A stretch of DNA of 8,240 nt from an uncultured Ignavibacteriales bacterium (GTDB taxonomy: Bacteria > Bacteroidota > Ignavibacteria > Ignavibacteriales > Ignavibacteriaceae). The notes under the pieces were generated by a model, which was given only the letters and a program-made list of their open reading frames with translations, was not told the DNA's origin and did not search any database. The translations under genes and the position numbers were made by a program. This document shows, in pieces, positions 1 to 6,381 of the stretch; the stretch's first letter is position 1, and every line of letters begins with the position of its first letter. The stretch spans positions 1-8,240 of the forward strand of contig CAJXGP010000066.1 in NCBI GenBank assembly GCA_913053915.1, written 5' to 3'.

Positions 1-191
1 CCAAAGAAACGTTTTTTACCAACAAGTGTCAATAGTACATACAAAGCTCCCATAGACAAAACTGCACGTGGTAAATAAAGAACACGCACCTTAAATATCA
101 TAGGCATTCTTTCAAAAGCTTCTTTTGCGATATCGGCAATTTGTCCAGAAGAAAGTTCTATATAGTTTTTACTTTCAAATTCTTTAATCTT
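1..191 (-). CDS. Partial open frame of unknown function, no ATG at 5' end
   Basis: On the minus strand a frame is open from position 191 to the window edge, about 63 codons, preceded directly by two in-frame stop codons (TAA TAA at 197-192). An open run this long is unlikely by chance at this base composition. The peptide reads KIKEFESKNYIELSSGQI and continues through an amphipathic stretch into a hydrophobic segment (LPRAVLSMGALYVLLTLVG) ending in basic residues, which could be a membrane segment. No ATG, GTG or TTG precedes the first ATG at 107-105, so either translation starts there (MPMIFKVR...), or at a rare codon such as ATT at 188-186, or this is a 5'-truncated gene. No clear ribosome binding site supports any of these. 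It lies 89 bases downstream of the TPR gene on the same strand. I do not recognise the family and the 3' part lies outside the window. Confidence 0.42.
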
Positions 192-280
192 TTATTAAAA
201 CAATAAAAGTTAAAATTTTCCCTTAATATAGATTTATGCTATTCCATATAAAATATTAATTTTTAAACAGAAACATATTT

Positions 281-1555
281 TTATGGAATAATAACATTCC
301 TATTTATCCACCCATAACATTTGCCGGTTATCGGGAGCACCTTACCGGAATGATAACCTCTGAAGAAATAATCTTCTTTTGTAGGTATAGAATCGTGTAA
401 AGCAATAATTCGTTCTTTTGCTTGATTTAAAGTAGGATCAATTTTAAGCGCTCTTTTATATGTATTTACAGCTAGAAGGTAAACCAGCTTAGTATTAAAA
501 TTGAATTCACAATCTCTGGCGGCTTGCTCATACAATAAACCTTCATCATATATTACTATTCCCCAGCCATGAGCAATTTTATTAGCTTTTAAAAATTGTT
601 CTCTCGCTCGGGCTAATTCCCCCTTGTTTTTGTAAACAATTCCAAGGTTCAAATAATTCACTTTATTTTTGGGCTTCAATTTAATTAGTTCTTTAAATGT
701 TTCAATTGCCTTATCCAACTTCCCCACTTTTTGATAAGTTAACGCTAGTTGATTCCAATAATTTGGTGTATTAGGTGATTTTTTTACTAAAAATTCCAGA
801 GCAGGAATTGCATTCTCATACTTTCCCGCCTTCAAGGCAACGATAGCATATTTATAAGCTTTCCCTAAATTTTCTTTATCTAAATTCCAAGCTTTTTTAT
901 CAATTTTAACAAGTTCGTTTATGTTTTCTACTAATCCCTCCAATTCATCAGGCCATCTCTGATTATTTGGATACTTGTCACTCAAATAAGAATATAAATC
1001 AATTGCTTTTGTTTTATAATTATTCTTATCATTCGCTTGATTTTTATAAAGCTGCCCTAATCTGTCATAATAGTATGATGAGATAGTAGAATCATATTTA
1101 ATGGCTTTTTCATATTCTTTAATAATTATATCGGGATTAACTTTTAGCCATTTTTCCGATACAAATGCCTTTCTTGCTTCAAAGTATCCTCTATTGGCAG
1201 AATCATATTTAACTGCCAAATTATAGAAATAAGACATTTTATTTTCAATAGATTTTGCTTTTTTAGGCGAAATTTTAGTTGAATCATGTAAGTACCATAA
1301 AACTTTTTCCATCTTAAAATATATCCATGGAACAAATTTCTTCGGATTATCTTTCAACACAATCCAACCATAAGGTAATGCACTTTTATAATCTTTATTC
1401 TTGTAATATTCGGCAAATAAACTATATTGGACAAGAATATTCGCTATATTGGATGAAGATGTTGAATCATTCTGCAAAACTTGAGCACTAACCTTTACTG
1501 TACTCAACACTAAAATAAAAGAAAAAATACCTATAATTTTTGATAACCTATTCAA
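281..1555 (-). CDS. Exported tetratricopeptide-repeat (TPR) protein, 424 aa
   Basis: The protein begins with a typical signal peptide (basic MNRLSK, hydrophobic core, probable cleavage after VSA at about residue 24), so the mature part should be periplasmic or otherwise exported; it has no lipobox cysteine. Helical repeats fill the rest. The clearest TPR units lie at about residues 233-264, 267-298 and 300-333, with the typical spacing of small and aromatic residues (for example ALTYQKVGKLDKAIETFKEL), and a degenerate unit reaches about 376. The N-terminal half (residues 40-230) is Lys/Tyr-rich and looks like diverged repeats. The C-terminus carries an aromatic/glycine cap (YFFRGYHSG, then CYGWINR) that resembles the tail seen on many Bacteroidetes TPR proteins. 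The start codon is TTG, chosen because it gives the complete signal peptide and has AAAGG 7 bases upstream. It is the last gene of the minus-strand operon, 29 bases after the barrel gene. TPRs bind protein partners; the partner is unknown. Confidence 0.88.
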   Translation of the reverse strand: MNRLSKIIGIFSFILVLSTVKVSAQVLQNDSTSSSNIANILVQYSLFAEYYKNKDYKSALPYGWIVLKDNPKKFVPWIYFKMEKVLWYLHDSTKISPKKAKSIENKMSYFYNLAVKYDSANRGYFEARKAFVSEKWLKVNPDIIIKEYEKAIKYDSTISSYYYDRLGQLYKNQANDKNNYKTKAIDLYSYLSDKYPNNQRWPDELEGLVENINELVKIDKKAWNLDKENLGKAYKYAIVALKAGKYENAIPALEFLVKKSPNTPNYWNQLALTYQKVGKLDKAIETFKELIKLKPKNKVNYLNLGIVYKNKGELARAREQFLKANKIAHGWGIVIYDEGLLYEQAARDCEFNFNTKLVYLLAVNTYKRALKIDPTLNQAKERIIALHDSIPTKEDYFFRGYHSGKVLPITGKCYGWINRNVIIP

Positions 1556-1562
1556 CTTTATA

Positions 1563-1567
1563 CCTTT
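1563..1567 (-). promoter_or_regulatory. Ribosome binding site (AAAGG) for the TTG start of the TPR gene
   Basis: AAAGG on the minus strand, 7 bases before the TTG at 1555-1553, within the short gap after the barrel gene. It supports the non-ATG start, for which no nearby in-frame ATG offers an alternative. Confidence 0.55.
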
Positions 1568-1584
1568 GAAAATGTTTTTAATTA

Positions 1585-2832
1585 TTATTCCCTGTGCCTA
1601 ATAAACCAAAGTTCGCCTAAACTAATATCAACATCCATTTTTATAGTATTTTCTTTATATAAACCGGACTGAGTTGAACCTCTAATTGAATATTGAATTC
1701 CCACATCGAGTGAATTTGCAAAATTCAGCGGTAAAGAAAACCCACCGGAAATAGAATATTGGTTGATTCCAATTCCATTAACAAGATACTGTGTTTGTTC
1801 AAAACTTAAACCTGCACGCCATGAGAATTGTTCCAAAAAGCTTAAATCCGGTGAATATTGCGGCATATATTGAAAACCGGCACTAAATTTTGATGCATTT
1901 CTTAAATCACCGGGGAAATGATTGTTAAATGAATATCTCTTCCACGGTTGATACATATAATCCACAGTGAAAATATAATCATTTCTAATTCTCAAACTGA
2001 TTCCTGCATTAATTCTTAATGGAATTTTCATTGTTACCGTACCTAATCCTAAAGTATCTAATCCAGCAGTCGATTTTGAAGTGAGAATAGTATCCGTTCG
2101 CAAATTACCGATTATATCAGTTGCAAAAGCAATTCTAAAATCTGTAATATCTTTTGATTTAAAAACATAAGAAAAATCCGGACTAATAATGCCGACTGTT
2201 GAGCCTAAACCAAAGGGGCTGTATGTTGTTTTATATTCCGCCAAATTATTATTTCCTGAATTAAAGTTGATAATTGAATTGTACTTCATAGTACCAAAAT
2301 AATAATTAAACGAAGCTCCTATATTCAAGCCAAAGGGTAGTCTATACGAGGAACCGATAAACAATTTTGATAATCCCCCGCTACCCTCATAAATTACATT
2401 GTAATCAGCTACACTTTTTCTAATAAAATTTTGCTCTACTTTATAACTAATATTAGAGTATGGAATTAGTCCCACAGCAGCACCAATACCATATTGATGA
2501 GAGATCGGGAATGCAAAAGTAAAGCCGTTAAAAACACCTTTACCGTAATAAGTTTTTGAAGTATTACTCGATAAAAACAATCCACTGTAATTAAAACCAA
2601 AATCAATTCTGGTCAACATCAAATTGTTCCATCCGGCGGGGTTTATGGCATCGACAGTATTTTTACCTTCAAGAGCAACCCCAAGTTGCCCCATTCCAAG
2701 CCTTACAGCAGAAAAAGTATAATTAATATCTCCTATTCCAAATCGCGAATAACTAGAGCTATTTTGACCAAACAATGAATATTGAATAAACAGAGCAAAA
2801 ATAATAATAGAATATTTTGATGATAATTTCAT
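1585..2832 (-). CDS. Putative outer-membrane beta-barrel protein, 415 aa
   Basis: An N-terminal signal peptide (MKLSSKYSIIIFALFIQYSLFG) is followed by the mature start QNSSSYSRFGIGD, then RLGMGQLGVAL and INPAGWNNL. This order (YSRFG-I/L-GD, LGMG..GVAL, NPA) is a signature of a large family of uncharacterised Bacteroidetes/Ignavibacteria outer-membrane proteins distantly like FadL/OmpP1. The rest consists of alternating polar/hydrophobic strands with many Tyr, Phe, Asn and Gly residues, as expected for a barrel (for example GLNIGASFNYYFGTMKYN, and LDVGIQYSIRGS near the end). The last strand ends in ELWFIRHRE, so the aromatic pair sits a few residues inside the terminus instead of at the very end. 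FadL relatives move hydrophobic substrates, but nothing here shows a substrate. The ATG at 2832 lies 1 base after the stop of the lipoprotein gene, with a weak AAGAAG upstream, so translation is probably coupled. The two products may act together in the outer membrane (inference). Confidence 0.88.
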   Translation of the reverse strand: MKLSSKYSIIIFALFIQYSLFGQNSSSYSRFGIGDINYTFSAVRLGMGQLGVALEGKNTVDAINPAGWNNLMLTRIDFGFNYSGLFLSSNTSKTYYGKGVFNGFTFAFPISHQYGIGAAVGLIPYSNISYKVEQNFIRKSVADYNVIYEGSGGLSKLFIGSSYRLPFGLNIGASFNYYFGTMKYNSIINFNSGNNNLAEYKTTYSPFGLGSTVGIISPDFSYVFKSKDITDFRIAFATDIIGNLRTDTILTSKSTAGLDTLGLGTVTMKIPLRINAGISLRIRNDYIFTVDYMYQPWKRYSFNNHFPGDLRNASKFSAGFQYMPQYSPDLSFLEQFSWRAGLSFEQTQYLVNGIGINQYSISGGFSLPLNFANSLDVGIQYSIRGSTQSGLYKENTIKMDVDISLGELWFIRHRE

Positions 2833-2833
2833 T

Positions 2834-4012
2834 TTACTTCTTTATTGTATAGACGATTTGTAATCTAGGTCTTAATGCGGCATCGCTAAAATTACTTCCT
2901 CTCAAAGCAAACAGTTCAAATCCATCTCGTTCCGAAACACCGCTTATCAGCATACCTTGGTTATTTCCACTTTCAATCCATTGATGAACAAACGGAGTAA
3001 TATCCCCGTTAAAAACATTATTTGAACGAGCTAGTTGCTTAGTTGCCGAATTTATGCTATCAGGCAAAGAGCTATCTACTAAAGCCGAAACGGTAAGAGC
3101 ATTATAATATGTTGAACCTGTAATTGTATTTAAAGAATCTATGGATAAAGTTAATTTAGCCGAATTTATAATTGCATTTTGAGGTATTTTCGATACATCA
3201 AACCAAAGTTTAGAATTAACAACCAGTCCTCCTTGTACAACCATATCTCCTTTTGGAACAACCGGCAAAGTTCCTTTAGAAACACTGGCATCTTGAGCAA
3301 CAATAAAATTCAAAGTATCCAAGACACTATTATTCAATTTGATAACAACTTTTGCACGGGGAGTAATTCCCGATATAAAATTAACCGATTCGTATCCTAA
3401 AATTTTTTGTGTAGAGGAAACCGGTTTAATTAAAATACCATTATTCAAGGATTGATTAGTATCGGCAGTTGCTTTGATCCACTCCGAAGCAATCTGAGGA
3501 TCAATATTAAAAGTAGTTAATGAATCGGTAATTAACCTGTTGGAACTAATATCTACCGGATCAATCATCATAGTATCTAAGCTATTTCCCACAACTGTAT
3601 TTGACTCCCATGGACTGTTAACTTTATTTACAAGAAAATTGAATGGAGCAGTTTTATTTCCATAGTAATAATCTTTATACAATTGAACACTTGCCGATAC
3701 AACAGTCACTTTATTTTTATGATAAGCCGTTACTATCGAGTCCGGTATAGTTATTAAGAATCTTATTAAAATTGAAGATTGAACATTGTCCTTTTTACCG
3801 AGTAATAAAAGTGTAGAAGATCCGAGTGGAATTTCCCTTTCAAAGGAACTAGATTTTTGTAATAAACTATCTTTAAAAGAATCTAGGGATTTTACACTGA
3901 CATAATCATTACTTAATAAATTTACTCCAATAGGAGAAGGACTATCACTGCATGAAAACAGTATAATACTGAAGCCGGCCAATAATATGAACAATATTCC
4001 ACTTCGAATCAA
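2834..4012 (-). CDS. DUF4270/DNRLRE-like lipoprotein with two internal repeats, 392 aa
   Basis: A lipoprotein signal peptide ends in the lipobox LFSC with the lipidated Cys at residue 21 (TGC at 3952-3950), followed by SDSPSPIGVNLL. That 'IG-NL' start resembles DUF4270 lipoproteins of Bacteroidetes, which I recall as frequent neighbours of glycogen synthase. The rest is two copies of a beta-rich module at about residues 64-226 and 256-390. Each has a 'SA-x-x-x-L' strand (SASVQLYKD; SAKLTLSID), a W-containing helix (IASEWIKAT; FVHQWIESG), a GILI/GMLI strand, and a closing PRAKVVIKL or RPRLQIVYT strand. This is the layout of DNRLRE-type modules found in surface and cell-wall proteins. The start is TTG, overlapping the gmhB stop by 4 bases (TTGA), with a strong GGAGA 6 bases upstream. 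No upstream ATG is available, and the next in-frame TTG (codon 7) would lose the basic residue of the signal peptide. It probably sits in the outer membrane; its function is unknown, perhaps a structural or carbohydrate-binding envelope protein. Confidence 0.9.
   Translation of the reverse strand: MIRSGILFILLAGFSIILFSCSDSPSPIGVNLLSNDYVSVKSLDSFKDSLLQKSSSFEREIPLGSSTLLLLGKKDNVQSSILIRFLITIPDSIVTAYHKNKVTVVSASVQLYKDYYYGNKTAPFNFLVNKVNSPWESNTVVGNSLDTMMIDPVDISSNRLITDSLTTFNIDPQIASEWIKATADTNQSLNNGILIKPVSSTQKILGYESVNFISGITPRAKVVIKLNNSVLDTLNFIVAQDASVSKGTLPVVPKGDMVVQGGLVVNSKLWFDVSKIPQNAIINSAKLTLSIDSLNTITGSTYYNALTVSALVDSSLPDSINSATKQLARSNNVFNGDITPFVHQWIESGNNQGMLISGVSERDGFELFALRGSNFSDAALRPRLQIVYTIKK
2843..3247 (-). 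repeat. Second copy of the internal protein module in the lipoprotein
   Basis: Encodes about residues 256-390. Matches the first copy in order: NSKLWFDVSKIP, SAKLTLSID, FVHQWIES, GMLISGVS, RPRLQIVYT. The similarity is visible at protein level only; the DNA copies are diverged, so the duplication is old. Confidence 0.6.
3335..3823 (-). repeat. First copy of the internal protein module in the lipoprotein
   Basis: Encodes about residues 64-226. Corresponding blocks are SSILIRFLITIP, SASVQLYKD, IASEWIKAT, GILIKPVS and PRAKVVIKL. It is longer than the second copy because of insertions around residues 113-165. Confidence 0.6.
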
Positions 4013-4587
4013 TTGTTATCTCCAACAAAATTTTTATTAATAAAATTACAAACTTCTTTTAAATTTGAAGCAATAAAAGTGGGGAATTTATTTCCCTTTT
4101 TCAAGCTATTAATACTTTCCTTACCGTAACCGGTTTTGACCAGTATTGTTTTGACACCGGCATTTATTCCGCACTCAATATCTGAAACAGCATCCCCTAC
4201 AAAATAAGATTCTGTAAGATTTATTTTAAAATCATCAGCAGCTTTAAAAACCAGTTCAGGTAAAGGTTTTCTGCAAGAACATTCATCTTGGCTATTGAAA
4301 TCCGGGTGAGAAGGACAATAATAAAAAGCGTCGATTTGAACACCGTAATTTTTCAACAAAGCATTAATTTTGCTGTTCACCTCTTCAACATTTTCCTTTG
4401 AAATCAATCCCCTGGAAATACCCGATTGATTTGAAATTACGATTAGTTTAAAATTTAATTTATTTTTTAACTCTGCTAGAGCTTCTCCTACACCGGGGAA
4501 GAGTTTTACTTTTTCAGGATCACCCAAATAGCCCGGATCTTCATTTAGAGTTCCGTCTCTATCCAGGAATACAGCATGATTCGGCAT
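4009..4587 (-). CDS. gmhB: HAD-IIIA phosphatase, likely D-glycero-D-manno-heptose 1,7-bisphosphate 7-phosphatase
   Basis: The protein is 192 aa, matching GmhB (191 aa in E. coli). HAD motifs, numbered from the ATG: motif I FLDRDGTLN with nucleophile D9 and acid/base D11; motif II ISNQSGISRG (S52, N53); the substrate loop Lys in CRKP (R106, K107); motif III/IV VGDAVSD (D132, D136). A zinc-loop-like cluster is present: C91-P-S-H94, then C103-S-C105. In the family the enzyme removes the C7 phosphate of heptose bisphosphate in the cytoplasm, making precursors for LPS or S-layer glycans. The related histidinol-phosphatase (HisB N-domain) shares these motifs; the length and absence of other his genes favour GmhB. 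The ATG at 4587 overlaps the glgA stop by one base (TGATG); an adjacent TTG at 4590 would give one extra residue and a 4-base overlap. Neither has a good Shine-Dalgarno, so coupling to glgA translation is likely. Confidence 0.85.
   Translation of the reverse strand: MPNHAVFLDRDGTLNEDPGYLGDPEKVKLFPGVGEALAELKNKLNFKLIVISNQSGISRGLISKENVEEVNSKINALLKNYGVQIDAFYYCPSHPDFNSQDECSCRKPLPELVFKAADDFKINLTESYFVGDAVSDIECGINAGVKTILVKTGYGKESINSLKKGNKFPTFIASNLKEVCNFINKNFVGDNN
4019..4023 (-). promoter_or_regulatory. Strong Shine-Dalgarno (GGAGA) for the TTG start of the lipoprotein gene
   Basis: GGAGA on the minus strand inside the last codons of gmhB, 6 bases before the TTG at 4012-4010. It is the best ribosome binding site in the window and fixes the TTG as the start. 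Confidence 0.65.
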
Positions 4588-6080
4588 CAATTCTTGCTTA
4601 GTACCTTTTTATATAAATCAACATATTTTTTAGCGGACGCACTCCAACTGAAATCAGATTTCATTCCGGCTTTCATTATTTTTCCCCATGTTTTTTTATC
4701 TTCAAACACTTTAAGCGCTCTCTTCAATTCTTTTAATAGAGCCGATACCTCATATTTTTTAAATGAAAACCCATTACCTTCGCCGGTAGACTCATCAAAT
4801 TTGAAAACGGTATCAACAAAACCTCCTGTTTCCCGAACAACCGGTACCGTCCCATATTTTAAACTGTACATCTGATTTAAACCACAAGGTTCATACTTCG
4901 AAGGCATTAAAAATAAATCGGAACCTGCTTCAATTAAGTGCGCCAAATCATCATTAAAGCCGAGATAACAAGAAAATTTATCAGAATATTTTTGATTCAT
5001 TTTTTCAAAAAATGTATGATACTTCTTATCACCGGTACCTAACAATACCACCTGCATATTTAATTTCATTAATTTGGGAAAAGCATCGGAAATAAGGTCG
5101 AAACCTTTAGAATCATATAACCTTGAAATTAAACCGACTAAGGGGATATTCGGATCATACGTAAATCCGAATTTTTCAGCCAATACTTTTTTATTTACCG
5201 CTTTAGCAGAAAGGTTTTTAATAGAATATTTCTTCGGCAAGTGCTTATCTTTCTCAGGATTCCAAACCTTTACATCAATACCGTTAACAATACCATATAA
5301 ATCATCTTTTCGTTTTTCCAACACTTCTTTTAGCCCGGCTCCCAATTCATCATCCGTACGTATCTCATGAGCATAATTTTCGCTAACAGTGTTAATTGTA
5401 TCGGCAAACATTAATCCCGATTTCATAAAATTCAATTTTCCGTAAATCTCTATCCCATCTTCAGAATTCAATTCCTCCGGAAGACCGGTTTTATAAAATG
5501 ATGATTTTGGAAACATTCCCTGATAGGCGAGATTATGAATTGTAAACAAAGTTTTAAACTTGGAAAATTGTTCATCATTGGCATATTTGGTTTTTAGATA
5601 TGCGGGAATTAAACCACATTGCCAATCATTTAGATGAATGATATCCGGTATCCATCCTAATTTTGAAATTAATTCAAAAACCGAATTTGCCATAAGTATG
5701 AAACGTTCATTATTATCTTTATAATCTTTACCGGTTTCCGGGTCGACATATAAACTTTTTCTGCTTCCAAAATATTCATCATTATCTAAAAAATAAATTT
5801 GTACCCTTATCCTTTGCCCCGGTAAGAAACAAGATCTAATAGAAAAAACAACATCTTTTTCACCTATTTTAATTTGTAAGTCTTTAAGGCGAACTACTTC
5901 ATGTATTCTGAATTTTCTATCATCAACAGCTCCGTACTTAGGGACCACAATGCGAACTTCATGGCCCATTTCGGATAATTTCTGAGGTAGTGAGGCTGAA
6001 ACATCAGCTAACCCTCCTGTTTTCATGAAAGGAACAACTTCGGAGGTTACGAAAAGAATCTTATACTTTTTTAATGCCAT
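4587..6080 (-). CDS. glgA: Glycogen synthase (ADP-glucose type, GT5)
   Basis: Transfers glucose from ADP-glucose to the non-reducing end of alpha-1,4-glucan, the elongation step of glycogen synthesis in the cytoplasm. The 497 aa length is normal for bacterial GlgA (about 480-500). Family motifs appear in order: the N-terminal nucleotide-sugar motif KTGGLADV (residues 20-27), HLNDWQCG (149-156), HNLAYQG (182-188), TVSENYAHEI (231-240), NGID (266-269), SRLYDSKGFDL (319-329) with the conserved Arg and Lys, SKYEPCGLNQMYSLKYGT (394-411) with the catalytic Glu, and RETGGFVDTV (416-425). Both Rossmann-like GT-B halves are intact. The ATG at 6080 is right at the family N-terminus (KYKILFVTSEVVPF); only an A-rich leader and no clear Shine-Dalgarno precedes it. 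It is the first gene of a five-gene operon and its stop overlaps the start of gmhB. Alternative use of UDP-glucose cannot be excluded from sequence alone. Confidence 0.97.
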   Translation of the reverse strand: MALKKYKILFVTSEVVPFMKTGGLADVSASLPQKLSEMGHEVRIVVPKYGAVDDRKFRIHEVVRLKDLQIKIGEKDVVFSIRSCFLPGQRIRVQIYFLDNDEYFGSRKSLYVDPETGKDYKDNNERFILMANSVFELISKLGWIPDIIHLNDWQCGLIPAYLKTKYANDEQFSKFKTLFTIHNLAYQGMFPKSSFYKTGLPEELNSEDGIEIYGKLNFMKSGLMFADTINTVSENYAHEIRTDDELGAGLKEVLEKRKDDLYGIVNGIDVKVWNPEKDKHLPKKYSIKNLSAKAVNKKVLAEKFGFTYDPNIPLVGLISRLYDSKGFDLISDAFPKLMKLNMQVVLLGTGDKKYHTFFEKMNQKYSDKFSCYLGFNDDLAHLIEAGSDLFLMPSKYEPCGLNQMYSLKYGTVPVVRETGGFVDTVFKFDESTGEGNGFSFKKYEVSALLKELKRALKVFEDKKTWGKIMKAGMKSDFSWSASAKKYVDLYKKVLSKN

Positions 6081-6381
6081 TATACAATTTTTTTAAATGA
6101 ATAAGGTAATTTACGAAAATAAAAGAAATTTCTCAAAATAATATTTATACAACATCCTACGAGCTAGATAATATTTGGATGTGCAGGAAAAGATAGTATG
6201 ATTACTAATTGACCCGTTAGATACATTATTCTAATAAATTATAAAAACTTATTATGATTATCTAACAATTTTTAACCAATAGCACATAGAAATATTATTT
6301 AGCCTTTCAGTAATCATTTTTTAAAGTTATATTAAATTCCAGTTATATTTAGAATTCATTAAAATATTAGCAAATCAAAAA
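6081..6381. other. Divergent intergenic region, probable promoters both ways
   Basis: These 301 bases separate glgA (leftward) from the SPOR lipoprotein gene (rightward), so both transcripts must start here or the rightward one just inside. No coding frame, tRNA or stable GC hairpin is visible. Rightward, TTAAAG (6321-6326) and TATATT (6344-6349) are 17 bases apart, a weak sigma70-like pair about 30 bases before the ATG; TTGACC at 6209-6214 is a good -35 match without a matching -10. TTATTTTG on the minus strand (6141-6134) is one base off the Bacteroidetes TAnnTTTG box but lacks an upstream TTG at proper spacing. A short inverted repeat, CTAA and TTAG around TTGACCCG (6205-6220), could be an operator. 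None of these is strong alone. Confidence 0.5.

Noticed and set aside
1..78. Plus-strand reading of the left edge as the tail of a gene ending at TAA (76-78)
   Set aside because: Only 25 open codons, against about 63 on the minus strand with more protein-like content; could not be excluded but is the weaker reading.
192..280. AT-rich palindromic tract after the TPR gene as an operon terminator
   Set aside because: AAAATTAATATTTT-type symmetry has no GC pairs and is expected in sequence this AT-rich.
1144..1335. Minus-strand 63-codon frame inside the TPR gene
   Set aside because: Alternate frame of the TPR gene on the same strand, with no ribosome site or family features.
3179..3400. Plus-strand open frame of 73 codons within the lipoprotein gene
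   Set aside because: Antisense shadow; Asn/Ile/Ser-rich low-information peptide with no ribosome site.
4576..4875. Plus-strand open frame of 99 codons opposite the 3' end of glgA and the gmhB start
   Set aside because: Lies antisense to strongly conserved glgA motifs; the peptide has no recognisable features and its openness follows from the codon use of the opposite gene.
5074..5370. Plus-strand open frame of 98 codons within glgA
   Set aside because: Antisense shadow of the GT-B linker and C-terminal domain of glgA; no independent signal.
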